Of a stretch of 64,000 nucleotides of DNA, positions 8,093 through 16,855 are shown piece by piece (the first letter of the stretch is position 1; each line of letters starts with the position of its first letter). Origin of the DNA: Spirochaetota bacterium (GTDB lineage Bacteria > Spirochaetota > UBA4802 > UBA5368). Below the pieces are notes generated by a model that saw only the letters and a program-made list of their open reading frames with translations, ran no database searches and had not been told where the DNA came from. The stretch is taken from assembly GCA_004297825.1 (NCBI GenBank), contig SCSX01000051.1, positions 1 to 64,000 on the forward strand, in the 5' to 3' direction. A program made the position numbers and the translations under genes.

Positions 8093-9695
8093 AAAATATC
8101 TCCCCGGGGATCTGCAAGTAATAGAAGCGCCCTCTTCGCGCGCGTGGTACGACCTTCCCGTCCCCATGAAGAAGGGAACCTACAGCCACGCGGGTACGCC
8201 AAAACACGCCGCGTACCTGGGCCTGCCGAACGTGCGTGAGTGGCAGCCGCACAACGAGGACTGGAAGCTGCCGGATGACTGGAAGGAAATTTTATTGAAG
8301 GGAATGCGGGAACGGCTCGGGAAATTCCGCTCATTCCGGCTCTTCATGGAGATGTGCGTGCGGTGCGGCGCCTGCGCCGACAAGTGCCATTTTTACCTGG
8401 GGACGGGCGATCCCCGCAACATGCCGGTCCTGCGCGCCGAGCTCCTGCGCTCCGTGTACCGGGGCGAGTTTACCCTGTCCGGGAGGCTGTTCGGCAGGCT
8501 CGTGGGGGCGCGCCGTCTCACCGAGAGCGTGGTCAAGGAATGGTTCTACTATTTCTACCAGTGCACCGAGTGCCGGCGCTGTGCGGTCTACTGCCCGTAC
8601 GGCATCGACACCGCCGAGATCACCATGATGGGCCGCGAGCTCCTCAACCTCGTCGGCGTGAACATCAACTGGATCGTGGAACCTGCGTCCAATTGCTTCC
8701 GGACCGGAAATCACCTCGGGCTCCAGCCGCACACCATCCGCGACAATATCGAGTTCGCGGTCGATGAGATAAAAGGGATCACCGGCGTCACCGTCGAGCC
8801 TTCCATAAACCGCAAGGGCGCCGAGCTTCTCTTCGTCATCCCGTCCGCCGATATCTTCGCCGATCCGCATATCTACACCTTCTACGGGTACCTGATGCTC
8901 CTTCACGAGTTGGGGATCGACTACACGTTCAGCGCGTACGCGTCGGAGGGGGGGAATTTCGGGCTCTTCCATTCCAACGAGCTCATGAAGCGCCTGAACG
9001 CGAAGATCTACGCGGAGGCGCGCCGGCTGGGCGTGAAATGGATACTGGGCGGCGAGTGCGGGCACATGTGGCGCGTGCTGCACCAGTACATGGATACGAT
9101 GAACGGCCCGGCGGATTTCCTCGAGGTGCCGGCGTCCCCGGTGACGGGGACGGTATTCGAAAACGCGCGCTCGACGAAGATGGTGCACGTATGCGAATTC
9201 ACGGCGGATCTCATCCATCACGGGAAGGTGAGGCTCGATCCCTCCCGCAACGACCGCCTGCGGGTCACCTACCACGATTCATGCAATCCCGCGCGGTCGA
9301 TGGGCCTCTTCGACGAACCGCGCGCGATCATACGCGCGAGCTGCAATAATTTTTTCGAGATGCCCGAACAAACCATCCGCGAGCACACCTTCTGCTGCGG
9401 CAGCGGGTCGGGCATAGGTACGGATGAAAACCTTGAAATCCGGCTCCGGGGAGGGCTTCCGCGTGCGCAGGCCGTCAGCCACGTGCGCGAGCGCCACGAC
9501 GTCAACACGCTTGCCTGTATCTGCGCGATCGATAAGGCGACGCTCCCCACGCTCCTGAATTTCTGGGTCCCCGGCGTGGAGGTTTACGGCGTCCATGAGC
9601 TCGTGGGAGACGCCCTCGTGATGCGCGGGGAATCGCCGCGCGCGACGACGCTCCGGGGCGAACCCCTCGCGGAGGAAACCAATGCGGGGGAATGA
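8085..9695 (+). CDS. dsrK: DsrK, iron-sulfur catalytic subunit of DsrMKJOP
   Basis: A 536-residue HdrD-like protein. Two [4Fe-4S] ferredoxin sites are seen, CVRCGACADKC and CTECRRCAVYCP. The CCG-type cluster module follows: GGECGHMWRV, YHDSCNPARSMG and FCCGSGSGIG, which in this family binds the non-cubane cluster reducing the DsrC trisulfide. The ATG at 8085 is chosen over a GTG at 8076 because GGAG at 8071-8074 is ideally spaced. It overlaps dsrM at its start and dsrJ at its end. Confidence 0.94.
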   Translation: MAEKYLPGDLQVIEAPSSRAWYDLPVPMKKGTYSHAGTPKHAAYLGLPNVREWQPHNEDWKLPDDWKEILLKGMRERLGKFRSFRLFMEMCVRCGACADKCHFYLGTGDPRNMPVLRAELLRSVYRGEFTLSGRLFGRLVGARRLTESVVKEWFYYFYQCTECRRCAVYCPYGIDTAEITMMGRELLNLVGVNINWIVEPASNCFRTGNHLGLQPHTIRDNIEFAVDEIKGITGVTVEPSINRKGAELLFVIPSADIFADPHIYTFYGYLMLLHELGIDYTFSAYASEGGNFGLFHSNELMKRLNAKIYAEARRLGVKWILGGECGHMWRVLHQYMDTMNGPADFLEVPASPVTGTVFENARSTKMVHVCEFTADLIHHGKVRLDPSRNDRLRVTYHDSCNPARSMGLFDEPRAIIRASCNNFFEMPEQTIREHTFCCGSGSGIGTDENLEIRLRGGLPRAQAVSHVRERHDVNTLACICAIDKATLPTLLNFWVPGVEVYGVHELVGDALVMRGESPRATTLRGEPLAEETNAGE

Positions 9696-10074
9696 GCGCG
9701 TGAAGAAAATCGCAATCGTATTTTTTTGGGCGTCGATACTCTCCGTTCCCCTCTGGTGGAATCTCGTCCGGGGAACCGTGCGGGAGCTTCCCCGGCCCGA
9801 GATGCCGGTCGACGTAAAGGAATGCGTACTCCCCGCCGCCGAAATGCGGGCAAACCATATGAATCTGCTGATCGCGTGGCGTGAGGACGCGGTCAGGCGC
9901 GGCGACCGCGCGCCGATCACGGTAAACGGCACGCTATTTGAAAAAAGCCTTACGGGAACATGCCTTGCCTGTCACCGGAAGAAGGACGCCTTCTGCGACC
10001 GCTGTCACAATGCGGTCGCGTCACATCCGGCATGTTTCGATTGTCACAGCGATTCCGCGGGGGCCCGGCCATGA
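9682..10074 (+). CDS. dsrJ: DsrJ, triheme cytochrome c of DsrMKJOP
   Basis: A 130-residue protein with an N-terminal membrane anchor or uncleaved signal (KKIAIVFFWASILSVPLWW) and three CXXCH heme c motifs near the C-terminus: CLACH, CDRCH and CFDCH. This is the canonical three-heme DsrJ. It acts on the outer face of the membrane next to DsrO. The gene starts inside the 3' end of dsrK, and its stop overlaps the dsrO start (ATGA). Confidence 0.95.
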   Translation: MRGNERVKKIAIVFFWASILSVPLWWNLVRGTVRELPRPEMPVDVKECVLPAAEMRANHMNLLIAWREDAVRRGDRAPITVNGTLFEKSLTGTCLACHRKKDAFCDRCHNAVASHPACFDCHSDSAGARP

Positions 10075-10847
10075 ACAGGACACGGAGGGAATTCATACGA
10101 ACCGCGCTGGAGCGCGGGCTCGTCGTTATCGGCGGGACGGCGTTCGCGGCCCTTTCCTGCAAGGACATCTTCACGGACGACGGGCTCAAAACGCACACCG
10201 GAAAACGCTGGGGCATGGCCGTCGATCTCCTGAAGTGCATGAAAAAGGAATCCTGCGTCGATTGCATCGCGGCGTGCCACCTGGGTCACAATGTGCCCGA
10301 TATAAAAGAAGTAAAGCACGCCATAACCTGGATATGGAAGGACGAATTCGAGCGCGTACTGCCGAACGTGCACGACGAATACTCCCCGCCCGCCGCGCGG
10401 CACGCCGGCACGATTCTCTTGTGCAACCACTGCGCGAATCCTCCCTGCGTGCGGGTGTGCCCGGCACGGGCCACGTGGAAGCGCGAGGATGGCATCGTCG
10501 TGATCGACCAGCATCGCTGTATCGGCTGCCGGTACTGCATGGCGGCATGCCCGTACGGCTCGCGCAGCTTCAACTGGAGCGATCCGCGTAAATTCCTGGC
10601 GAAGGAGCGCATCACACCCGCGTACCCCACCCGCACGAAGGGTACCGTCGAGAAGTGCGAATTTTGCGTCGAGCGCGTCGACCGGGGGCAGGGGCTTCTC
10701 TGCGTGGGCGCCTGCAAGGAAAAGGCGCTGCTCTTTGGCGACCTGAATGACCCGAAATCCGAAGTGCGCGCGGCGATGACGGGACGCACGGCGCTGCGCC
10801 GGAAATCCGAGCTGGGAACCGGCCCGGCCGTGTACTATCTCCTGTGA
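10071..10847 (+). CDS. dsrO: DsrO, Tat-exported ferredoxin subunit of DsrMKJOP
   Basis: A 258-residue periplasmic iron-sulfur protein. The N-terminus has a twin-arginine signal, NRTRREFIRTALERG, followed by a hydrophobic stretch and LSC. Four-cluster-type cysteine groups follow: CMKKESCVDCIAACH, CNHCANPPCVRVCP, CIGCRYCMAACPYGSR and CEFCVERV with CVGAC. This is the PsrB/DsrO layout. A longer frame is open upstream but would lie inside dsrJ; the Tat signal fixes the start at 10071. Confidence 0.94.
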   Translation: MNRTRREFIRTALERGLVVIGGTAFAALSCKDIFTDDGLKTHTGKRWGMAVDLLKCMKKESCVDCIAACHLGHNVPDIKEVKHAITWIWKDEFERVLPNVHDEYSPPAARHAGTILLCNHCANPPCVRVCPARATWKREDGIVVIDQHRCIGCRYCMAACPYGSRSFNWSDPRKFLAKERITPAYPTRTKGTVEKCEFCVERVDRGQGLLCVGACKEKALLFGDLNDPKSEVRAAMTGRTALRRKSELGTGPAVYYLL

Positions 10848-10854
10848 GGACGGA

Positions 10855-12009
10855 ATGTTCGAAAAAGCGTTACACGGTTCACGACGATACTGGATGCTTC
10901 TTGCCACGCTGGGAATCATAATTACGGCGGGGGCGATCGCGTACCGATTCCAGCTCCGGGAGGGACTGGCGCTTACCGGCCTGTCGAGAAGCGTCTCGTG
11001 GGGACTCTACATCGCCCAGTTCACCTTTCTCGTCGGGGTCGCCGCATCCGCGGTGACGGTGGTTCTTCCTTATTACATTCACGATTACAAGACGTTCGGG
11101 AAAATCACCATCCTGGGGGAATTTCTCGCCGTGCCCTCGGTCATCATGTGCCTGGTATTCATCCTCGTGGACCTGGGACAGCCGTTCAGGGTTTTCCATG
11201 TGATCATGTACCCGTCGCTTTCGTCCCTCATGTTCTGGGACACCGTCGTGCTGGGCATGTACCTCGTGCTCAACATCGTCATCGGGTGGACGGTGATATC
11301 GGCGGAATATAAAAGAACGGCGCCTCCCGCCTGGGTGAAACCGCTCATATACCTCTCGATTCCCTGGGCGATCAGCATTCACACGGTGACCGCGTTTCTC
11401 TACGCCGGCCTGCCCGGCAGGGACCTCTGGCTCACCGCGATCACGGGGGCCCGCTTTCTCGCGTCGGCCTTTTCTTCCGGCCCCGCGCTCCTGGTGCTCC
11501 TGTGCGGCATGTCGCGCCGATTCACCGGTTTCGATCCGGGGGAGCGCGCGGAGCGGTCGCTTGCCGTGATAATCACCTACGCGTTCAGCGCGCACGTCTT
11601 TTTTATCGTCCTCGAGTTCTTCACCGCGTTCTACAGCGGGATCCCGGCGCAGCGGGCGTCGCTGGCCCACCTGTACTGGGGATGGGGCGATCCGGGCAGT
11701 CTCACGATCTTCACCTGGGTCTCGATCGCCCTCGGGTTTGGCGCGCTCGGCGTCCTGTATTCGCCCGCGCGGCGGCGGGACGGCTGGCTCCTGGCGGCGG
11801 TAACCGCGATTTTTATTTCGGTGTGGCTTGAAAAGGGGCTGGGTTTCGTCGTGGGCGGATTCATCCCCGATCCCTTGGAGCACGTCGCCGTGTATCGGCC
11901 CACGGCCGTCGAGTCGTTCATCGCGGCGGGGGTGTGGGCGGCGGGAATTCTCGTGCTGGTCATACTTTTTAAAATCACGTCAGGGGTACGCGCCCAGGCG
12001 CAGCGGTGA
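10855..12009 (+). CDS. dsrP: DsrP, NrfD/PsrC-type quinone-interacting membrane subunit
   Basis: A 384-residue polytopic membrane protein of the NrfD/PsrC family with about ten hydrophobic segments. It starts after GAGGAC, 7 bases downstream of dsrO. DsrP exchanges electrons between menaquinol and DsrO/DsrJ on the outer face. Family-like sequence includes GLSRSVSWGLYIAQFTFLVG, VDLGQPFRV and SGPALLVLL. It completes dsrMKJOP in canonical order. Confidence 0.93.
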   Translation: MFEKALHGSRRYWMLLATLGIIITAGAIAYRFQLREGLALTGLSRSVSWGLYIAQFTFLVGVAASAVTVVLPYYIHDYKTFGKITILGEFLAVPSVIMCLVFILVDLGQPFRVFHVIMYPSLSSLMFWDTVVLGMYLVLNIVIGWTVISAEYKRTAPPAWVKPLIYLSIPWAISIHTVTAFLYAGLPGRDLWLTAITGARFLASAFSSGPALLVLLCGMSRRFTGFDPGERAERSLAVIITYAFSAHVFFIVLEFFTAFYSGIPAQRASLAHLYWGWGDPGSLTIFTWVSIALGFGALGVLYSPARRRDGWLLAAVTAIFISVWLEKGLGFVVGGFIPDPLEHVAVYRPTAVESFIAAGVWAAGILVLVILFKITSGVRAQAQR

Positions 12010-12021
12010 CACGGAGGAAGC

Positions 12022-12918
12022 ATGTCTGAATATATCTGGCTTATCGCCACGTACGCCTCAATCGGGATTTTCGCGCTGGGAATGGCGGTGCGCGTCGTGC
12101 GCATCGCCCGGCTGCCGCTGCATTTGCGCTGGGAGCTCGCGCCCGTGCCCCATGAGCGCGATAAACACGAATACGGCGGCTCCTTCCTGGAGGAGCCCGA
12201 CTGGTGGATGAAGCCGCGGGAACGCTCCCGGATGAACGAGCTCCTGTTTATGCTCAAGGAAATATTTTTCCTGCACGCGGTAAGGAAGAACAACAGGCGG
12301 ATATGGCCCTTCTCGCTGGCGTTCCACACCGGCCTGTATTGTCTCTTTTTCATGGCCTGCCTCCTCGTCGCGTCCGCGGCCATGAGCGCCGCCGGTTACG
12401 CCGCGCCGGCCGCCCTCATCGAAACGCCCGCCGGCATCCTGGGCGGGGCGGCCTATCTCCTGGGAAGCATGGGCGCGCTGGGGATGCTGGTCCTGCGCGG
12501 CCTCGACCGTGACCTGCGTTCCTACTCGGGGCTTCCCGCGTATCTGAACCTCGCGGTGCTCTTTGTCCTTTTCGCAAGCGGCGGGTTCGGCATGATCATC
12601 GAGGACGGGTTCATCGGCGAGATGCAGCGATTTATTAACGCCGCGATGCTGGCGCGTCCGGGCCTCGCCTTGTATCATGCGGCGGCGATTCACCTGGGGG
12701 CCGGGTTGTTTTTCCTCGCGCTGCTTCCATTCACCTCCATGGTGCATTTCGCGGCGAAATTCTTCACGTATCATACCGTCCTGTGGGACGACAGGCGGAT
12801 GGACGCCGCCATGGAAAAGGAAGTGGGCGCGCTCCTGGGCCAGCCGGTCGGCTGGAAATCGAGCCACCTGGGCGCCGACGGAACTAAGAACTGGATCGAC
12901 GTGGTGAAAGGGGAATAG
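12022..12918 (+). CDS. Second DsrM/TmcC-like cytochrome b membrane subunit
   Basis: A 298-residue membrane protein of the NarI/DsrM/TmcC type, distinct in sequence from DsrM upstream. Hydrophobic segments are at about 5-25, 105-130, 140-160, 172-195 and 220-245, with His residues (AFHTGLY, LYHAAAIHLGAG) as likely heme ligands. Its partner is the DsrK-like gene six bases downstream. In Desulfovibrio Tmc complexes TmcC pairs with TmcB; here the tetraheme TmcA is missing, so the electron source may be quinol only. It sits 12 bases after dsrP in the same operon. Confidence 0.85.
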   Translation: MSEYIWLIATYASIGIFALGMAVRVVRIARLPLHLRWELAPVPHERDKHEYGGSFLEEPDWWMKPRERSRMNELLFMLKEIFFLHAVRKNNRRIWPFSLAFHTGLYCLFFMACLLVASAAMSAAGYAAPAALIETPAGILGGAAYLLGSMGALGMLVLRGLDRDLRSYSGLPAYLNLAVLFVLFASGGFGMIIEDGFIGEMQRFINAAMLARPGLALYHAAAIHLGAGLFFLALLPFTSMVHFAAKFFTYHTVLWDDRRMDAAMEKEVGALLGQPVGWKSSHLGADGTKNWIDVVKGE

Positions 12919-12923
12919 CGCTT

Positions 12924-14531
12924 ATGAAGCCGACACGCATAAAGAATATCTCGAAGATTACCAGGGAGCCGCTGAGCGCGAACGAGATCGACGATCTCGT
13001 TCCCCTGCCGCCGCCCTATGACCGGGTCGAGGACCAGCCCGGGTGGAAGCAGCTCACGGGCGAACAGCGCGAAGCGTATGCGTGCGACCTGGACGGCGTC
13101 GTCGCCCTGTCGCTCCCGAAACCAAAAAATGCGGAAGAAGAAAAGCAGGTCGTCGATTCGTTCGTTTCAGGGCTGCGCAAGCTCCTCTCAAAGGAAAACA
13201 ACTGGACCTTCTTGCAGCCGCTTACGCTTACCCTCGATTACTGCGCCCGCTGCCAGACCTGCGCGCAGTCTTGCCCGGTATACCAGGAGAGCGGCGGAAA
13301 CGAAATCTACAGGCCCACGTACCGGTCCGAGATATTCCGCCGCCTCGTGAAGAAGTATACCAAGAGAGGCGGCGCTCTCCTCGCGAAGCTCAAGCGGGAA
13401 GACATCGATCTCAACTGGACCACCATAAGCCGGCTGTACGAGCTCAGCTACCGGTGCACCATGTGCAGGCGATGCGCCCAGGCGTGCCCCATGGGACTCG
13501 ACAACGGGCTGATAACCCATGAGTTGCGAAAGCTTTTCAGCCAGGAACTGGGCTGGGCCCCGCGCGAGCTTCACGAGAAGGGAACCGTCCAGCAGCTTAC
13601 GGTCGGGTCCTCCACGGGCATGAAGCCCGCCGTGGTCAGGGACAATATTTCTTTCATGGACGAGGACCTGTCCGAAGAGTTGGGCATCAAGATAGAGACG
13701 CCGTGGGACGTGGAAGGGGCGGACGTGCTCCTCATCCACAACGCGGGCGAGATTCTCGCCTGGCCGGAGAACCCGGCGGCCTTCGCGATAATCCTGAACG
13801 CGGCGGGGGTGAAATGGACGCTCTCGAGTGAAGCGCCGGCGTACGACGGCGTGAACTACGGCCTCTTCTACGACGACTTCCAGCTCGCCCGCATCGTGAC
13901 GCGGCACATGGAGGTCGCGAAAAAACTGGGGGTCAAAAAGGTGATCATGGGCGAGTGCGGCCACCAGCACAAGGCCATGATGACGATCGCGGACCGCATT
14001 CTTACGGGCAATCTCAACATACCCCGTGAAAGCTCCCTCACCTTCATCGAGGACATCGTCGCGAGCGGCAGGATCGCCCTCGATCCGTCCAGGAACGATT
14101 TCCCGGTAACGCTGCACGATCCCTGCAACATCGTCCGCAACCTGGGAATCGTGGAGCCGCAGCGCAGGATACTGCGAAAAATCTGCCCGCGGTTTCGCGA
14201 GATGGAGCCGCACGGCGTGAACAATTACTGCTGCGGGGGAGGCGGCGGCGCCGCGATCATGTCGCAGCATAACTTCAAGGATTGGCGCGTGAGTGTGTCG
14301 GGCAGGATGAAATTCAGGCAGATACTCGAAGCGTTCTCGGATTCACCCGGGCCCGAAATAAAGAAATACGTTTGCGCGCCCTGCTCGAACTGCAAGGGAC
14401 AGATCAGGGACATCTTCGAGTACTACGGCGCGCAGGAGAAATCCGGTCTTACCTACGGCGGGTTGGTCGAGCTCATCGTCAACGCGATGCCGGAAATAAA
14501 GACTCCCTACATCAAGTGGGACGTCACGTAG
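12924..14531 (+). CDS. Second DsrK/TmcB-like iron-sulfur subunit
   Basis: A 535-residue HdrD/DsrK/TmcB family protein. Two ferredoxin sites, CARCQTCAQSCP and CTMCRRCAQACP, precede a CCG module with MGECGHQHKA, LHDPCNIVRNLG, NYCCGGGGGAA and KYVCAPCSNCKGQ. The module looks intact, so it could carry a non-cubane cluster and act on a disulfide-type substrate, possibly DsrC. Together with the membrane gene upstream it forms a second DsrMK-like unit at the end of the dsrMKJOP operon. It lacks J, O and P partners. Confidence 0.88.
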   Translation: MKPTRIKNISKITREPLSANEIDDLVPLPPPYDRVEDQPGWKQLTGEQREAYACDLDGVVALSLPKPKNAEEEKQVVDSFVSGLRKLLSKENNWTFLQPLTLTLDYCARCQTCAQSCPVYQESGGNEIYRPTYRSEIFRRLVKKYTKRGGALLAKLKREDIDLNWTTISRLYELSYRCTMCRRCAQACPMGLDNGLITHELRKLFSQELGWAPRELHEKGTVQQLTVGSSTGMKPAVVRDNISFMDEDLSEELGIKIETPWDVEGADVLLIHNAGEILAWPENPAAFAIILNAAGVKWTLSSEAPAYDGVNYGLFYDDFQLARIVTRHMEVAKKLGVKKVIMGECGHQHKAMMTIADRILTGNLNIPRESSLTFIEDIVASGRIALDPSRNDFPVTLHDPCNIVRNLGIVEPQRRILRKICPRFREMEPHGVNNYCCGGGGGAAIMSQHNFKDWRVSVSGRMKFRQILEAFSDSPGPEIKKYVCAPCSNCKGQIRDIFEYYGAQEKSGLTYGGLVELIVNAMPEIKTPYIKWDVT

Positions 14532-14534
14532 GAA

Positions 14535-14616
14535 TTAACAGGGATATACAGGATATTCAGGATTGGTATAATGATGGGACAGGCTAATCCCTGTCCATCC
14601 TGTCAATCCCTGTTAA
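14535..14616. repeat. Imperfect inverted repeat between convergent operons
   Basis: The arms TTAACAGGGAT (14535-14545) and ATCCCTGTTAA (14606-14616) are perfect complements, and similarity continues inward for about 30 bases (CAGGAT-rich units). The ACAGGAT-type units resemble a dispersed intergenic repeat found in many genomes. It lies between the convergent TmcB-like and tetR genes, so it may also act as a bidirectional terminator. Confidence 0.65.
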
Positions 14617-14647
14617 AATGCCTTGGAGGGTGCGTGCAGGCGGGAGG

Positions 14648-15337
14648 TTACTTTTTGGCGACCAGCGTGTCCATGAAATTATCCAGGGCGTACTGGACGA
14701 CCTTCCGGTAGCTCTCTTTCTGTAAAATAGTGGTTTCCATTTTCCTGAACTGGATGAGGCCGTTCAGCGCGCCCCAGAGCCACATGGTATGCTTCCTGGT
14801 GTCGACCTTTTTGAATTCCCCCGAATCTATCCCCGCCTCGATTACGCCGGCGCAATACTCGATAATCCTTGCCCCGATTTTATCTATCCTGTTTTTAAGG
14901 CGTTTCGGGAAAAACTGTTCGGATGTCGAGAGAAAGTAGGTGATGACGTCGTAATAATTGGCGTGCTTTTCGCTGAAATCGATATAGGCGCTGCTTATCG
15001 CCCTGACCCTTTCCTGGTGGGACGTGACGGCGGATACGGCGAGGGCGATCTGCTGGTTCAAAAGCTCCAGTCCTTCCTCCTGGAGGGCCGCGAAAATATC
15101 CTCCTTGTTCTCGAAGTAGAGATATATCGTGCCCACGCTCAATTCCGCGAGTTTTGCTATCTGGTTTACCGTGGTCGCGTGCAGGCCTTTTTTAAGCAGG
15201 AGCGTCCTGGCCACACCTAAAATATGCTCCTTTCGCGCCTCTTTTTCGCGTTCCCTTCTTTCCTGCGATCCCATATTCCGTGCCTTGAGTAATAGTGCTT
15301 CGATTTGAGGTCTGATATTTTCCGCGTATGGTTCCAT
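14648..15337 (-). CDS. TetR-family regulator, last gene of the xsc operon
   Basis: A TetR/AcrR-family repressor of up to 229 residues. The N-terminal helix-turn-helix is clear: HATTVNQIAKLAELSVGT then IYLYFENKEDIF. The C-terminal helical ligand domain is variable. The first ATG (15337) has AAAAGG upstream; an alternative start at 15274 (MGSQERRERE) has AAGG. It lies downstream of the MFS gene on the same strand. The TGAAT-N3-ATTCA palindromes at the xsc and dsr promoters are of the size and symmetry this family binds, making it the best local candidate. Its ligand might be a sulfonate intermediate; that is inference. Confidence 0.88.
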   Translation of the reverse strand: MEPYAENIRPQIEALLLKARNMGSQERREREKEARKEHILGVARTLLLKKGLHATTVNQIAKLAELSVGTIYLYFENKEDIFAALQEEGLELLNQQIALAVSAVTSHQERVRAISSAYIDFSEKHANYYDVITYFLSTSEQFFPKRLKNRIDKIGARIIEYCAGVIEAGIDSGEFKKVDTRKHTMWLWGALNGLIQFRKMETTILQKESYRKVVQYALDNFMDTLVAKK

Positions 15338-15476
15338 TCCGGCAAGCCTTTTATCATGACCGGTTGCCGTCGCGATGCGGCGATGAAACCGGTTCTCGCA
15401 TCCGCCGGGGACCGATACGCCGGTCGAAAAATCGGGCCGGGAGCAGCTAGACCCCCGGCCTTGTGCACGCCCGAAA

Positions 15477-16766
15477 CTATTCTATTTCAAGCACGACCTT
15501 TTCCACCTTGGCAAAATCGCGCGTGTAGAAGAATGAACCGGCAAAAAAGAGCGCCGCCGCCACCAGGAGGAATCCCGGCAGTATCGTGAGCGCGAATTGT
15601 ATGTCATACGCGTCCGATATCGAACCTATGACGATGGGGCCCAGGGACGATCCCAGCAGGTTCTGCACGATGGCGCAGATCGCGTAGGAAACCGCGCGAA
15701 GCCCCGGATGGACCACGTCCTGGGTGACGGCCGCTGCCGCAGGCAGGAACGCAACGATCACGAGGCCCGCGAAGAGAATGAACACGTACTGGATGTTTCC
15801 CTCGAACACGGAAAAGGCCAGGAACAGGATCACCGCGGTGATAATCGCCACTATGGCCGAAAATAAAAGCCTGGCATTGTGCCGTTTCTTCATCCACAAG
15901 TCCGCGAGCAGCCCGCCCAGCGGCGAACCGATAAGCGCAAGGAGCATCACGGATCCGCCCTTGATGCCCGCCTGGGACTCAGGCAATCCGTGCACGCGCT
16001 GGAAAAACGTCGGAAGCCAGACGATGAGCGAGGTGGTCACGAAGGTCATGCCCGCGAATCCGAAATACGTGAGCACGAGCGATGGCGTGTTGATGAATTC
16101 ATGGAATATGTCCTTGAAGCCCATGCGTGCCTTCGCGTCCTTGTTCGCGTCGACGGTCTTGACCAGGTTTACGGTCTTGTAATCCTTCACGAAGAAGAAC
16201 AGGATTGCCACGATGAGCCCGGGCAGGGCCACGATGCCGAAGGCGTGCCGCCAGCCCCAGTTCGTCGCGATTATGCCCCCCAGCGCGATGCCCACAGCGC
16301 TTCCCAGCGGAATGGACGCGTTCCATATCCCCATCATCCGCGAGCGCTTTTCCTCCGGGTAGAGGCCCGAGAGCATCGCCGTACCGCCGGGCGCGTACCC
16401 GGCTTCGCCAATGCCGATAATCGTGCGCGTCGCGAAAAGCTGGGTGAAGCTTTTGGTGAGCGCGCACACCGCGGTCGCGATGCTCCATACGACCGCCATG
16501 AGGCCAATGGTCTTTTTGCGGCTCCAGCGGTCGACGAGAATGGAAACGGGGATGGTGAAGATGATGATGGACCAGTAGACGGCCGACACCATCATGCCGC
16601 ACTGGGCGTCGGAAAGCCCCCAGTCCGCCTTGAGGAACGGGAAGAGTGAGGTTACCACCATCCGGTCGACGTAGTCGAAAAAGTAGAGGAGAAACAGGAG
16701 AATGAAAACGTACGTCGTGTAGCCTTTTGAGAGCTTGTATTCACGGGACACCTGCTGATCGCTCAT
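15477..16766 (-). CDS. MFS transporter, candidate organosulfonate importer
   Basis: A 429-residue major facilitator with twelve hydrophobic segments. The loop 2-3 signature is DRWSRKKTIG, and the loop 4-5 region reads GIGEAGYAPGGTAML, as in the spinster-like/anion:cation symporter groups. Its position in the xsc-ackA-ThDP operon suggests uptake of the sulfonate substrate; export of acetate or sulfite cannot be ruled out. AGGAGG (complement of 16771-16776) sets the ATG at 16766 rather than the longer frame to 16793. An 89-base gap with a hairpin separates it from the ThDP gene. Confidence 0.85.
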   Translation of the reverse strand: MSDQQVSREYKLSKGYTTYVFILLFLLYFFDYVDRMVVTSLFPFLKADWGLSDAQCGMMVSAVYWSIIIFTIPVSILVDRWSRKKTIGLMAVVWSIATAVCALTKSFTQLFATRTIIGIGEAGYAPGGTAMLSGLYPEEKRSRMMGIWNASIPLGSAVGIALGGIIATNWGWRHAFGIVALPGLIVAILFFFVKDYKTVNLVKTVDANKDAKARMGFKDIFHEFINTPSLVLTYFGFAGMTFVTTSLIVWLPTFFQRVHGLPESQAGIKGGSVMLLALIGSPLGGLLADLWMKKRHNARLLFSAIVAIITAVILFLAFSVFEGNIQYVFILFAGLVIVAFLPAAAAVTQDVVHPGLRAVSYAICAIVQNLLGSSLGPIVIGSISDAYDIQFALTILPGFLLVAAALFFAGSFFYTRDFAKVEKVVLEIE

Positions 16767-16791
16767 TCCGCCTCCTGTGAGTTTGGGTATC

Positions 16792-16818
16792 AAACCGCCC
16801 GGGTGCGCGCGGCGGTTT
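16792..16818. other. Hairpin between the ThDP and MFS genes
   Basis: AAACCGCC (16792-16799) pairs with GGCGGTTT (16811-16818) around an 11-base loop. The T run follows on the plus strand (16819-16825), where no gene ends, so it is not a normal terminator for this minus-strand operon. It may modulate expression or protect mRNA ends between the two genes. Confidence 0.4.
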
Positions 16819-16855
16819 TCTTTTTCAAGTCAGCGCATGTTTCCGCACCCGCGTA

